Below are positions 25,590-37,642 of a DNA stretch of 64,000 nt, piece by piece. The stretch's first letter is position 1. Every line of letters begins with the position of its first letter. The stretch is taken from contig BSYO01000022.1 of assembly GCA_033239525.1 (NCBI GenBank), positions 11,666,923 to 11,730,922 of the forward strand, written 5' to 3'. The position numbers and the translations under genes were made by a program. Origin of the DNA: Nepenthes gracilis. Lineage: Eukaryota; Streptophyta; Magnoliopsida; Caryophyllales; Nepenthaceae. The notes under the pieces are model-generated. The model made no database searches, had not been told where the DNA came from, and was given only the letters and a program-made list of their open reading frames with translations.

Positions 25590-25690
25590 CTTCAAAATTC
25601 AAAATGTCAATCCAAAAACCTTATGAATGGAGTGTTGATCCAATGGAACATCTTAATCATTTTCACATATTTATCGGTGTTTAGAATTTA
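25590..25690 (+). pseudogene. T1 gag core fragment
   Basis: A short frame reads KMSIQKPYEWSVDPMEHLNH. It corresponds to the AKFKMP...YDG..DPMDHL stretch at the start of the gag core domain seen intact at 63080-63160. It breaks after about 30 codons. Gag normally packages element RNA; this remnant cannot. Confidence 0.6.
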
Positions 25691-25811
25691 GGGGGTTCCC
25701 ACTTATATTTCTATTTTCCTTTAATTCTAATAGATTTAGAGGCCAATATATTATATTAGCAAAATACAAATAGAATTAGAAATCAAATACAATCATATGC
25801 CAAAGGATGCT

Positions 25812-26036
25812 TAGGCTCTTGTGTTTGCCGCTAGAAAACTCCGATATTATTCCCAAGCTCATAAAGTGGTGGTGTTAATTGATTAACCCCTCAAAAGAAT
25901 CCTCCAGAAGTTGAAAATGTTAATATGCCTGATCAAGTGATCCATCAAATTGAGCAAATTTGACATGATATTCCAAATGCAATCCTTGATAAAGGGTCAA
26001 GTTTTGATTGATTTCATTGTAGAAATAGCAGCCTTG
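25812..26036 (+). pseudogene. T1 reverse-transcriptase-linked RNase H fragment
   Basis: Reads ALVFAARKLRYYSQAHKVVV followed by LID-PLKRIL and, after stops, GQVLIDFIVE. These match the FAVRKLRPYFQAH..VVLTDQPL and ..AQALADFIAE signatures of Tat/Athila RNase H. Several in-frame stops make it non-functional. It follows the gag fragment almost directly, so protease and RT have been deleted. Confidence 0.7.
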
Positions 26037-26094
26037 GACTAAAGAGAAAGCCTCAGAACCCTCGGAGGCTTACCTTGGAACAACATAGCCATAG

Positions 26095-26460
26095 TGGACC
26101 CTACATGTTGATGGTGAATCTCGTTAGAACGGTGGCGGAGCAGGAATAATTCTAATTTCTCCTTAGGGCACGAAGCTTAAATATTCAGTCTCATTTACCT
26201 TTTAAGCAACCAATAATGTAATAGAGTATGAAACTCTATTGATCAAATTGATGTTAGCTAGAGAATGCCTCGTTTAAAACCTCACATATACAATAATTTG
26301 GAGCTAATAATTAATCAAGTATTGACTAATTTTGAGGCTAATAAACTCAACTTAACCAAATACCACCCCAAGGCTCAACACTTTGGATAGACCTCCAAAA
26401 ATATGAAATCATCCACATTCCAAAGGAATAGAATTTGAATGTTGACCATCTCTCTAAATG
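26095..26460 (+). pseudogene. T1 second (archaeal-type) RNase H fragment
   Basis: Reads WTLHVDGESR, stop, NGGGAGIILISP, stop, then ATNNVIEYETLL and LMLARECLV. It ends in VDHLSKW near 26460. The WxLxVDGaS...GaGi.L.SP...TNN.aEYEaL pattern is the extra archaeal-type RNase H domain characteristic of Tat/Ogre elements. The catalytic Asp and Glu positions are still visible, but in-frame TAG codons and a frameshift break it. Confidence 0.72.
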
Positions 26461-26879
26461 GTAACATTAGTATGTCTAGAGTAGTACACATAGGATATGA
26501 GAGAATTTCTACATAAACCAAGTATAGAAGTGTATGTTGAAGTTCTTTAAATGTTGGATGAGAAGACTAGGATGAGTCTACACCTAGATTGTCTCCAGGA
26601 TGGCAATTTGCCAAGTGATCAAACGGGTGTGAATAACCAAAGGATCAATACATGATCATGGATGGATTTCTAATTCAAATAGCTTACTCATTTCCTTACA
26701 TGCGCTGTTTGATCCCAACGGAGGTGAACTACTCCTTTTGAGAGGTACACCTTGAAATTCACAATGCACAAAGGGGGGAAAGAATATTGCTTTTAAAATT
26801 ATAAGATAAGGTTATTATTGAATGACAATGAGTAAAGGCATAATGAAATTCAATAAAAAATTCAACAATTATCAGATCC

Positions 26880-27054
26880 ATGGGGGCGTTCCATGACAGC
26901 CATGGGTGAAATGTATTGCATTACAAGCTCCTTGGCCTTTCGCACATTAGGGGTTGGATATATTGATGCCATTTTTCTTGGCAACTAGATAGAAAAGTTT
27001 ATCATCATCAACGTCAAATATTTTATGAAATTGGTAGAAATCTCTCCACTAGGC
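26880..27054 (+). pseudogene. T1 integrase, left part
   Basis: KYFMKLVEISPLG just before 27054 corresponds to the DYFTKWVEA.PLA motif at the start of the integrase core. The frame is broken upstream and is cut here by the inserted LTR. Confidence 0.55.
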
Positions 27055-27401
27055 TATAACGTTATGAATATTTAGAATATATTATAAAATTAATTTTGAT
27101 AATTATTTAATAATTTTTAATCATCCTTGGGTTTAAAATTAATATAGTTGTACTGATACGTGGGCCTAATGAGTTAGAATAATTGGATCAAGGGATTTAG
27201 GAATAAATGCTTAGGCCATTAAATTAAATTTAGATTAATTAGTGAATTATATTAAGTTAATTTAATTATAAACAGAACTAACTAAATTCGGATATGATAG
27301 GTGGATTTTAGTGTATCAAAATATGTTGACTGAGAATATAATGAAAGTAAAAACACTAAAATTAAGATATTAACAAATATATATATATATATGGTGATAC
27401 A

Positions 27402-27403
27402 TA

Positions 27404-27457
<54 letters not shown>

Positions 27458-27459
27458 TA
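27402..27459. repeat. (AAT)n microsatellite plus purine tract
   Basis: About 19 AAT units, followed to about 27535 by a GA-rich strand. The long Ile/Tyr-rich frames on both strands are produced by this repeat. Confidence 0.9.
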
Positions 27460-28494
27460 GGCGAAGGAAAACAAGAAAGAAAAGTAAGGAAAGGAAAGGA
27501 AGAGAAAAAGAAAAGGAAAGGAAAGAAGGAACGGAGGGGGTGCAGACGGGCAACGGCGAAGGAGGATGGGAATCGATCCTCACAAGGAAACCTTGTGAAA
27601 AGCCTAGATCCACCCTTCATTATATAAGAAAATGGTAGGGTTCGGAGAGAGGAGGACGAACGAAGAGGAAAAATGCTCCGAAGCAGAGCCACCGCCGCCA
27701 ATCACGAAATCGAGGCAAGTAAACTTTCTAACTCGCAAAATAAACTCTTCCTTCATCCTTATTAATGCCGAACCTCTAATTGTATGCCTTGTTTGGTGAG
27801 AAATCGGCGAAATTCTTCGGGTTCCAAATTTGGAAACCCAATTGCAGAGCAACAGCTTTGTGAGAAATTGACCGACGATTAGAATTAATGATGAATTGGT
27901 GTTGTGTAAATTGTTTAATGGAGTAATGAAGTATCAATCTTATATGTTGTATCCCTTGATTTAAGGGATTCGGCGCAGCCGTGGGAAAACAGAGTCTGGT
28001 GCTCTATTTTTTGTCTTCCAGTCGGATTCAATGACTCGGAGGTGGCAAGAGAACTTAGACAAATTATTTTGCAAGTAAATCATTTTCTTTTCATTCTTAG
28101 GTATTGATTATATGCCTTCATTTAGTGATTTTGTGCCTACCGTTCCAAATTTGTGGTAAAATGAGAGATTGGGGAAAACGGGGCCACGGTTGTGGGATTG
28201 TGGACTTTTAGGGTTTTGTGTGAGAAATTTATGTATTGATTAAGTTATTATATTGTTGCTCCCTTGTGCAACCAATCTCCCCCTCCCTCGTGAGGTATTA
28301 TTGTTTAGAAATTGTGGGATTTGCGCTTCAATTCTGTAAAGGAAAAACCGGCAGAACAAGGCTTTGCAATAAAAGTGTGTGCGTGTTGCTCATGTAGGTG
28401 GTTGTGCCGTGCGGTGGGTGTGAGAACGGGAGTCGCAGATTGAGATGAAAGTGAAGGGGGCGATGCTGCTGCCGTATGCTGGGTATATATACAC

Positions 28495-28610
28495 CTAGTA
28501 TGAGTGTGCGTATATATATATAAAGTATGTGTATATATAATTAGATATGTATAAACATATAATTATATATGCATATGGGTGTGTATATCTATGTATATAT
28601 GTATACATTT

Positions 28611-28647
<37 letters not shown>

Positions 28648-28673
28648 GTGGATATATATATTTGTATATAAAG

Positions 28674-28722
<49 letters not shown>

Positions 28723-28800
28723 TGTATATTTGTATATACACATATGCAGTTGTATATATTTTTGAAAGTGAAGTGAGATGTATATATATATATATTTATA
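28495..28800. repeat. TA/CA microsatellite cluster
   Basis: Several (TA)n runs, with (CA)n at about 28705-28722. It is at the same relative place as the GT/TA-rich block at 46740-47240 in the related LTR. Confidence 0.9.
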
Positions 28801-29249
28801 CATTGAAATTGCTAATTGATTGAGTAGAAAATTATTGATAATTATTGTTTCGAGTGGATTTTTGTAAAATTAATTAGAATAGTTAAAGAAGATGAGAATC
28901 ATAGGTTAGTTCGATAATGAAAAAATTGATGATATTTTGTGGCCTTAGAAGTGAGATTTGACATGACGGGAGGGCCGATTATGATTAGTATGATATAAAA
29001 TGCATATGTATATGGTCAGCTGAATTTTCTGAATTTCCTTAGATTTTTTTCTATTTTCGTGGTGGTCGATTTTTGCATTAGCTTTGACTGCGTGTGTATA
29101 TTTTATTGGTACTCTATGAATAAGTAAATGAGAGTATATGAAGACTTTACAATTTCTGTGCGAATGGGAGTCCGTGGGACCGTAGAGTAATCTATACTTT
29201 TTCAATACCTATTTCATTTCAGAGATCGAGGTTGTTGATCTTAAGGAGG

Positions 29250-29895
29250 AATACTTATAACCTAGTACCATCGTAGCGGATGATATCAGGGATATCATTG
29301 GTGAGGGGTATCAGAGATGGTATGAGTATACTACCAGTACAGTCTTTAAGAAGATATCATAGATATCAGGTAGTGAGGATATTATGGATACTGGGTAACC
29401 TTATAATATTCACTCAACTGTTGGGGTGCAAATATGCGGCCTTTGGTGCACTATGATAGAATAAAGTTCAGGAAGATTCTTGTTATCTTGTACAATTGTG
29501 ACATCAGATTAGACTAATAATTAAATTCTTGTTATTTTCTACAATTGGTCAATGTCGTTACTATTGAGGAGTGATGCTTATAACCTAGTAACTATCGTAG
29601 AGGATGATATCAGGGATATCATTTGCAAGGGGTATTAAAGATGATATGAGTATGTTACGGGTACAACCTTTGAAAAGACTGTAAGGATAGTGAGGATACC
29701 ATAGATATCGGATAACCTAGTAGTACTCACCCAACCGTTGAGGACGTAAATATACGGCCTTTGGTTCACTATGGTAGAATAAGATCCATGGGATTATTAT
29801 TATTTCATACAGTTGTGACCTCGTACCAACTTGATGATCGAATTCGATGAAATCCATGTTACATTCTTGATGCTCAATTGTTCATTTGGCTTTGT
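29250..29895 (+). repeat. Tandem duplication (323 bp) within the LTR at 27055
   Basis: CTTATAACCTAG recurs at 29254 and 29577. Both copies continue through GATGATATCAGGGATATCATT and ACGGCCTTTGGT-like blocks. The related LTR at 45830-48667 has a single copy (about 47820-48060). Confidence 0.75.
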
Positions 29896-30474
29896 GGTCG
29901 TGGACCCGACTTGTTGTTGAGTCTTGGACAGTGGTGGGTACAACACCTACTATTATTAATCTTATACATTTGTTGTATTATCCAGGATGCTTACTCGTAT
30001 TCCTCTATTGTTGATTATTTTTACTTAATGGATATTCGGTTTACTCTTATATTTTATTGATTTCAAAGTAAACAGGTGAATATTAGAATAAAAGAGATTA
30101 CTTGTTATCGGATAGATATCAGACAGAGGTGATCTTGGAGGTTGAGGCTTTCATGATAAAGATTTGAGATTTTTGTTGGTTTATTAATTTTTAGACATTT
30201 ATCATAGTTTCATTTATGAGGAATTGATATTATGAATATCGTTGTTTTTATTTCAAGAAATTTATTATCGGTATTATGGATGTTCATTTAATGATATAAT
30301 TATGATGATCATTTATGATATATTTAATGTTAGTGATGTGATGATTTTGAGTACATTTAAATTGTTTGATATTATAATCTATGATGTGAAATTGATAATT
30401 TCGGATGATTCAAAATTTTTATTTGGACTGTCCGAGTCGGGTTCGGGTACTTGAGCTTGGGTCGTTACAACAAT

Positions 30475-31205
30475 ATCACCAAGTAAAATGCATCCAAATT
30501 GCTATTACAAGGCATTGTTTGTAGGTTTTGAACTCTTGAATTGATTATTTCGACAATAGTACTTAGTTTTCTAACAAGAGGTTCACAAAAGTATTGTTAG
30601 CGGCTCGAAATCTTCTTATTTCATGGTCTCATATGCTCAAATGAACAGATAGATCGAGGTAACTAACTAAATGATTATTAATGAGTTAAAGACAAAACTA
30701 GATAATACAAGAAGGGTTTGAGTCAAAAAACCTTCCTTATTACTCTGGGCTTACCAGATGACTCCTTGAGAAACAACAAGAAAGACTCTTTCCGTTTGTG
30801 TTTCACAACAGAAGTTGTCATCCCAATAGAGATTGGCCTTCCTAGTTATAGGGTATCAAATTTCAATCACGACCAAAACTTCCAACCTCTAAGGTGAAAT
30901 CTAAACCTCCCAGAGGAAACACGAAGGACATTAAATATCCAAACTGTGTCATATTAGTAAAGAGTAGCAAGGTAATACAACCGTTAGGTTAAGGCATGAG
31001 GGTTTGAAGTAGGCAATCTAGAGCTAAAAATATCAAAGCCACCAAGAAGTTACTATACAGGAATAAATTATCCCCAATTAGGTGGTGACCATTTCCCGTA
31101 TCAACAATATTTTGAAATAGGATGTATAAACTACTTATTCATACTTGCAAGCTAGTCCCACAAATATGGAATGCCTTTCACCTTAAGAAGTATTACTAAT
31201 AGCAA
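30475..31205 (+). pseudogene. T1 integrase, right part and C-terminus
   Basis: After the inserted LTR, degenerate frames match the rest of a Ty3/gypsy integrase: LLQGIVCRF near 30510, LLLWAYQMTP near 30740 (family form LWAYRTTP), a VIPIEIGLPS-like stretch near 30815-30855, and WNAFHLKKYY ending near 31195 (family C-terminal form WNAFHLKRYY). Several stops and frameshifts are present. Confidence 0.68.
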
Positions 31206-33129
31206 GCTAAGCAAAGGAGCCTAAAGGTATGCTTTACCCAGCTTTTTACTTTAAAGTGCATGTATTATGTATTATCTTATTACTCATCAATAAAGGGAAG
31301 TTTAAATTTAATTTCATGTGCATCTATGCTTTTCATATGCTTCTGTTTAAACTATTGTAGGTATTAAAAAAAAAGATGTATATTTTGAGTTAGACAAATA
31401 GTTTAAGTATCATGTTTGTTTGTTATGCAGATCTAAGTAGACAGTTACTAAAAGAATTGGCATAGATAGACCACACAACAATTGAAATGGTCATCGACTG
31501 AATATGCCTAGGCCTAGGGGCCGGAGGCTATCGCGCACAATGCTTTCATGAGTGGCCAAAAACATTACATAAGTTAAAGTTTGCTGGGACTCAACCACAA
31601 GAATAGTCGCTTAAAATCAAAAGCTTAGGGTTGCTCAAAGGTACAATTGATAGACACCTTGCAAAGGACTTTGTAATTACAAACCATACCATTAATAACT
31701 ATGGTCCATGCCATCCAACGATGATACTAGGACACTCAGTTGGTTCCCAAATTAAAAATATGGTGGCCAGCAAACTGAGATACAGATGCTCGGGGGATGC
31801 ACGCTCTAAGATTGCATACAAGTTTACTCGGTTACAACAAAGATTTAATATAGTTAAAGAGCAATATTTTTAGTAAGATATAAGATATTTTATCAAATTC
31901 CAGTAAAAGTCTACAATTTAGGGAAAGAAGGTATAATAAGTCTTTCCTAGCATCAAAGTTTGTGATCTTGACAACTGTTGCAGTACCCAAATTTCTAGCA
32001 TTTAGATAGCCGAGAGGAAAATAGGTAGAAACTAGTGGCACCAATACCTTCAGAAGAGAATCCCCTCCTTGAAATAATTGTTTAAGAGGAGACTTGTGTC
32101 CTCTGGATGGACATTCCAATGAAGATTGTCCATGAGCCGAAGACTATTTATCTGTCACTCCTTAGCAATTTGCTCGATGGAGGAGGCGCTCTTTTACTCC
32201 CAAATAATTTCCTCTTCAATAGCACGAACAGAGTCCTTTAACTTGATGATTTCAGCTTCTGCGATGGTCAAGTGTGACTCAGTAATAGTGGTCCAGTCAG
32301 CAACAATTAACAGCCCTGTCATTGGTGGCCGTCGCCCGGCCTTCGATGGCTTCAGTCATATCCATAGCTGACTTTGCCTTACACGTCTATACAGCAAGAT
32401 CCTCCTCCAGGCTTGCCACCCTCGCCTCATCACTAATGACCCTTTCTTTTAGGGCCCTAGGCATCGTATGTCGGATAAAGAATTCAGATAGCTCAGCCAT
32501 TTTGTGCTGCTGAAACAGGATTCTTTGCTGAACCTACTTAAGCATGAATGAGTGGACTACAAAAAGGCCTATGTTAATAATAAAATTTACATCATAAAAC
32601 AAAGTTAAAAATAGTGAAAAGAACAAACCTCTCAGGAAAAACCTAGCTCTTCATCCTCCATAGGATCGAAAGAGAGGCTGGATGCGTCTTGTTCAAGAGA
32701 TGCGGATAGCCATCAACAACTAAGGGAAAGGTCCAGTTGAGGCCGAATCAGGAATCTCCTCATTGCCCCCAGGTCTCCCACTTCTCTAGGAGGCACCTCG
32801 GCAATTCAATTCACAGGAGACTCCCCGCCAACAGTGAGCAGATCCAACATGATCTGGTGATCCAGCGGGAACATGAGCCTGAGCCATCGACTCATCCTCA
32901 CAGGCCGAACAGTGACTGGACATTATTTAATCTTACCTGGCCATCTCAAGATCCCCCACGTGGACTCTTTCCCTTGCGGCCCACTAGGATACCTCGTACA
33001 AATGAATTTCAGGGGGAGTTTGTTGATGACTGATTTGGGTAGATCCCTGGTGCAAAGGAATCCCTGGGGAAATTTGTGGGCTATGAATTCAGATGGGTAT
33101 GTCAGGTAAATGAACTTCTGGGGAAGCTG
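31206..33129. other. T1 3' non-coding region with an antisense coding remnant
   Basis: Downstream of the integrase no sense coding was seen. On the minus strand, ATG at 32500 opens MAELSEFFIRHTMPRALKER and continues ...DEARVASLEEDLAV to a TAG after 37 codons. The same frame then resumes CKAKSAMDMTEAIEG. It has a heptad-like, charged coiled-coil character. Antisense or additional ORFs are known in the 3' regions of Tat/Ogre elements; equating this remnant with one is inference. Confidence 0.45.
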
Positions 33130-34401
33130 TGTTGGGGTTCGAAACCTGGACACCCCTAATCTTGTGCTGCGGAAACCAGAACTTCCATCATCGTCAGTTA
33201 CTAATTTAGTAGGCATAAGGAATAAAAATATGTACAACATTTTTTATGTGGAAACCCTTCACAAACTAAAGGAAAAAATCACAGGACATATAATCCACCA
33301 ATAGATTTCACTATATAAAATCGGTTATAAAAATTTCGAGAGAGAATACCAACAATCCATTCTGACTGCACAAGCCCCTAAATAACAAACAATAAGAAAA
33401 ACAATCACCAAGAATAAGTAAATTCTCATTCCCTCTTATCTTTCTATTTTTTTCCTCTCATTTTTTTTACTGTGATACTCTCTACTCATACACATTTTAC
33501 AAGTGTTATGAAACGGCAACTTTCGTTTCAACCCTGCACATATGCGGCCTGGTGCACAGTGCTCCTGGTATTTTCTCACACACCAGCACGCCCTTTGTTT
33601 CCTAGTACATTGGCTCTTTGTGATTTCTCACACACAAAACTGAAACTCCTGGTGCGCCTTTATAATGACCCGGCTTCACCAAATCTCATCTGCTCAACTG
33701 TCTATCTTGTAGATGATCTATCACGCCGTCATTGTCATTTCTGCGCCTTCATCGGTTCTCAAACTTTCTGCAGACGGTACATGCTCTGCACTATTCAGAA
33801 GACACGTTTTGTAAGTCAATTGCCTGCTCTGAAAAAGCTTGCCACCAACTCTACTACGCAGACTCAGCCGATCAACCTCTCGTTGATCGTCTTTTACTGT
33901 CAGCTTTTCACAATGTCCTTAGTTCTTGCTGCACTCAAATCCGCAGACCATCTTGCCCTTGGCTATCACGCAGTCCTCGGATGCTACTGTGCACTCAGCC
34001 ATGTCCTTGAGCGTTCCCATACCAGTAATATCAATCAGTAAATTTCGTACGCCTGCCATTTTGCCTCCTAAGTTGACTGGCCACTTTGCCTCAAAGAGCT
34101 TTCGCCTACCTTTAGGCCATTTGCCTCATTGGCCGGTCAATTTGTTGATCGGCACTTTACCCTAAAGAGCTTCCGCGCGCCTTTAAGCCATTTGCCTCCT
34201 TGGCTAGTCAATGAATTGACCGGCCATTTGCATCTTTAGCCGGTTTACTCGTTGACCGGCCAGTCTTCTCCTAATTTTTATTTTGGTAAATGCACTCCAT
34301 CAATTTCTCTTCGAAAATTCACTCCGGATTTTCTCTTCGGAAATCCATCGGTGATAAATCTATTTGTTGAGTTACCCATAAGGGAATGATCAAACCCAAT
34401 A
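33130..34401 (-). repeat. Third TGTTGGGGTT-family LTR, inserted in T1
   Basis: Starts TGTTGGGGTTCGAAACC and ends AAACCCAATA. It shares with 289-1378 and 2091-3187 the TTACTAATTTAGTAGGCATAAG-type block, the TATAAAATCGGTTATAAAAAT block and the GATGATCTATCACGCC block. It is about 180 bp longer than the others. The flanks (agctg and gtttg) do not match and there is no primer site, so it may be a solo LTR with eroded ends. Orientation is inferred from the 289-3187 element. Confidence 0.75.
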
Positions 34402-36869
34402 GTTTGTGAAAGAAATACCCATGATTAAGCCACTCCTTCGACCCTAATGCTCTCTACATACTCCTCAAATTGCATTGGCATCCACCGACTCTATGTCTTG
34501 ATTGGGGGGTCGCAATCCGTGTCACTGAAGCCTTGGGGCTACTTGAAACGGTCACCCTCAAGCCTGCTCTTTGAGATGACCTTAAGGTAATTCACTTCAA
34601 CCTCCTTGAGGGGAGTGAGTGAACATCAGTCACGGAATCACCCCCAATAGAGGTATACCATCCAACGGCATCCAGCACGCTCGTAGAAAGGAACCTACCA
34701 ATTTCACACTACTCATGAGCATGCTGCATCACAAGATCCATCCAAGGCCTAGTGGTGTAAGTCTCCCCCTGACTCATGGTGCCAAAATAAGTAGAATTTA
34801 TGTCTCCCCATTTATATGTCAGGATCCAGTGGTTGGTAACTTTAATATAAAAGAATTAATCATTCTAACTCTTAACGGAATCTGGGTTACCATCACTAAT
34901 TTTGAATTTCATATATGGAGTCACTGAAATCTAGTCTTTCTTTCAATTAAACTTAAAGATGATCTTTGCCATCTTAGTGTCCAATCTCATTTGGTTCTAA
35001 CGAAAGAAAACACACAAGACTATTAGGACCGGATGGCATTAGGATAAAATCGCACTATTGGGATCCAAAGAGCGTCCGATATTTCTATGAATTCACTTGC
35101 TATAGTAAAGTGAAGCCCACTCTTTAAATGGATTTCATAAATCATAATAAAATCCTCTCAATGAGAATAAGCTGTATTTTTAGATGCAGGGATCATATAA
35201 AGAATAACGATTGGAATATTAAATCTGTTATAATCCAATAGTGTCAGATAGAAACAAAGATAAAGCAATATCGGCTACTCCACAAGATTAAGAACCCTCT
35301 GATCGTTGCGACACCAGTGATGAATCGGGATAAACGTTGACAGAAATTTCAAGAATCTAAGGATTTGAAATGATAGGGTTGAAGAGAATGCCATTTAGTG
35401 ACTTAGTGATTAGGGTCAAATCGGTTGAGCACCAAAATTAGAAGCCAAAGTGCCACCTTTTTTGGGTAAAGCAACACACCTGTGGAGGAACCCTGTTGCG
35501 AAACATCATGGCTCCCCTACTAAATGATGCTTCTTCTGCAAATTGAACCGCTTCCTCAAAGTGATGCATTCAAATGAGGAAGGTGTAAGACGGCTTGGTA
35601 GATGACATGTCAAGCGGGAAGAGAAAGAAGCCTCCTTGAAGAACTGAGGCACATTAAACAACACACTGCTAGCCAATTAATTCATGCCCAGGTGGTTATA
35701 ATTACGCTGGTATCATCCCGTCACAATAGAGAAAATCATCCACATGTAATGGGCATCTTATGCCTCTTGTTAGCCCATGACAATGCATGGGTGAACAATA
35801 CTTTGGTTGGAACTCGTAAAATGATTCGTTAATTAATGGGACCCTTAGATTTGGGCCTTTTATCTAATTTTTAGAAAATTAGGAAACAATATATGGACCA
35901 AGATGTCTTTTCTACCCATTGCCAAGGACACCGGTGAAGGATCCCGGGCGGTGAGCCAAGTCGTAAAGAGGTGGTGACTACTTGTTGCAATGTCTTCCTC
36001 CCATGGAAAGAGGAAAGCTGAAGGATAAGGGAACAGAGCAATTACTGAACTCTTTGAATTAGGACACTTACTGAGCAGTTAGCAACCTTTCTTTATCTAT
36101 CAGCCCCATTTTGAGAAGGTATGAAAAAAGGTAGACAAAGTGATAGGGGAACAATTTTAGGTTATAGAAGTTAATGACTATGCAACAATAACTTCGCCCT
36201 GGAACATGGCTGGGAGAAATGTATTACAATGTCTAATCTGTTGCCCTAGTAAGATTGCGTGGAGTAACCAAATACTAGCTTGGGCTGTGTTCTGACACCA
36301 TTGCTAGTCCTATCAAGGACAAACAAAATAGTGAGAAAGCCTCCCGTGGCATAAGATTTCGCTACCAAGTGCTTGGCTGGTATGGCAACTCGAAGATGCG
36401 TAAAAGAAATGAACCAAGATGGTCTCTTATCTAAAGAAAGAAACCAACATTGTCTTCATCCTAGGCCTTCGAGGTGCCACTTCTCTCGGATTACCTCTAC
36501 ATCTCCAGCCTAGTTGAATAGTTCTCTAAGTAAAGAGAAATTTAAGAAAACTGAGCAATGGGTATCAAGAGGACAAAAGTGGTGAATGAGGATGAATGTA
36601 AACCAGCCCTCTTCTTATAGGCAGAAAGTTTAGCTAGAATTGCATTTTTTATAACAATTCAAAACAGTTACTATACAAAATAATACAGGGGACCTTTACC
36701 ATTATTACTAGTTACAACACTATAACTACATGATCCAATTGGGGTGGCACGGAGATTTTGTGAGTTCAGTTTAAATGAGAAGGAAGACCCTTCACATGGA
36801 GATTCACAATCGAAGGTGGGCTAGACAAACATTTGAAGCTCTTTTTTGAACTCCAAAGCTAGGGGCTAT
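34402..36869. other. T1 3' non-coding region, continued
   Basis: No family could be recognised with confidence in either strand. AGCTAGGGGCTAT just before 36870 is a possible polypurine tract for the 3' LTR. Confidence 0.4.
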
Positions 36870-37550
36870 TGTTAGGTTCAGATGAAGCCTAATATAATCA
36901 GTAGGCCCAAGAGAAAGAAAAAGACTCAAACACCAATAGAAAACATGTGGACCCAACTGTGACAAAGGCCCAATCGCTCACGGGCGATGAAAACAATGTC
37001 TAAGACATCATAAAACTGAAGGGAACAGACCAAGACAAATGGCCTTCATGTGTTGCCCAACTTATAGTCTATCCCTTAAGCAACCATCGACAAATCATTC
37101 ACAACCAGCAAAATTAATTCTGGTTCCATTACGAAGACCGGGAAGATTTAATGTGATAACTGTTTCAAATGGTTGATACCCGATTCGACACTCAAATCAT
37201 TTAAGAGAATTGTCCAAGCAAAAAACTATTTCTGAGGAACCACCTTCAAGGACTGCTATAAATAGTGGTCCCTCCTTTCTAAAAAAGGGATTGAAAAAAA
37301 GAGAAAAGGACAGAAGGAATTAATTTCTTAAAAACAAAGGAAATAAATGCTCAAATGCCTCACCAACCAACACTTTCTTTCTTACTTTTTGACACTCTCA
37401 TCTAACTCAAGCGTTAGAGTATACCACAAGAGTAAGTCCTATTTTTTTGAAATTTTTTATTCTTATTATGGTGTACAGGATTTGAGTTGAAAATTTTAAA
37501 AGTTCTAATCGAATCTCCTCAGGTCGAACCTAGATTCAAGGGATGTATCA
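36870..37550 (+). repeat. T1 3' LTR
   Basis: Starts TGTTAGGTTCAG and ends GGGATGTATCA. CTATAAATAG near 37257-37266 is a likely LTR TATA box, matching CTATAAATAA in the 5' LTR. The two LTRs are clearly diverged, so T1 is old. Confidence 0.82.
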
Positions 37551-37642
37551 TAATCTTTGTTTCTTTAATTGTGAGGATAAAGTTAAACGTTTTCATGATA
37601 AGGGAGCTTAATGTTTGTGAGAATGAATTGTGATTTTGTCTC

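Larger units (their letters stand above)
27055..30469 (+). mobile_element. Long LTR (solo or remnant) inserted in T1 integrase
   Basis: Starts TATAACG and ends GGGTCGTTACA. It is collinear with the solo LTR at 45830-48667: both have the GGATTTAGGAATAA block, the AAT run plus purine tract, a GT/TA microsatellite region, the GATGATATCAGGGATATCATT block and the GTCCGAGTCGGGTTC/GTCCAGGCCAGGTTC end. TTATATAAG near 27620 may be its TATA box. The flanks (taggc, acaat) do not match, so rearrangement after insertion is possible. It is about 580 bp longer than the 45830 copy, partly because of a 323-bp tandem duplication. Confidence 0.72.
24168..37550 (+). mobile_element. T1: decayed Tat-like Ty3/gypsy element with nested insertions
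   Basis: A 5' LTR (24168-24917) and 3' LTR (36870-37550) share collinear sequence. Between them, in plus orientation, lie fragments of gag, RNase H, a second RNase H and integrase. The order and the second RNase H domain point to the Tat lineage. Protease and RT are missing. The integrase is interrupted by the LTR at 27055-30469, and the 3' region by the LTR at 33130-34401. Removing these leaves about 8.7 kb. The outer flanks (tattt and taatc) agree in only 3 of 5 bases, so the target duplication is not secure. Confidence 0.78.

Noticed and set aside
27282..27701. Tyr/Ile-rich frames around the AAT run (also 5570-5866, 13846-14067, 46046-46336)
   Set aside because: Produced by microsatellites and purine tracts, not by genes.
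28495..28823. Tyr-Ile repetitive frames on both strands
   Set aside because: Artefact of TA/CA microsatellites.
33472..34041. 189-codon plus-strand frame
   Set aside because: Lies wholly inside the third TGTTGGGG LTR, antisense to the inferred element direction, with no known domain.
24163..37555. Secure target duplication for T1
   Set aside because: tattt against taatc matches only 3 of 5 bases, so the element boundaries rest on LTR similarity alone.
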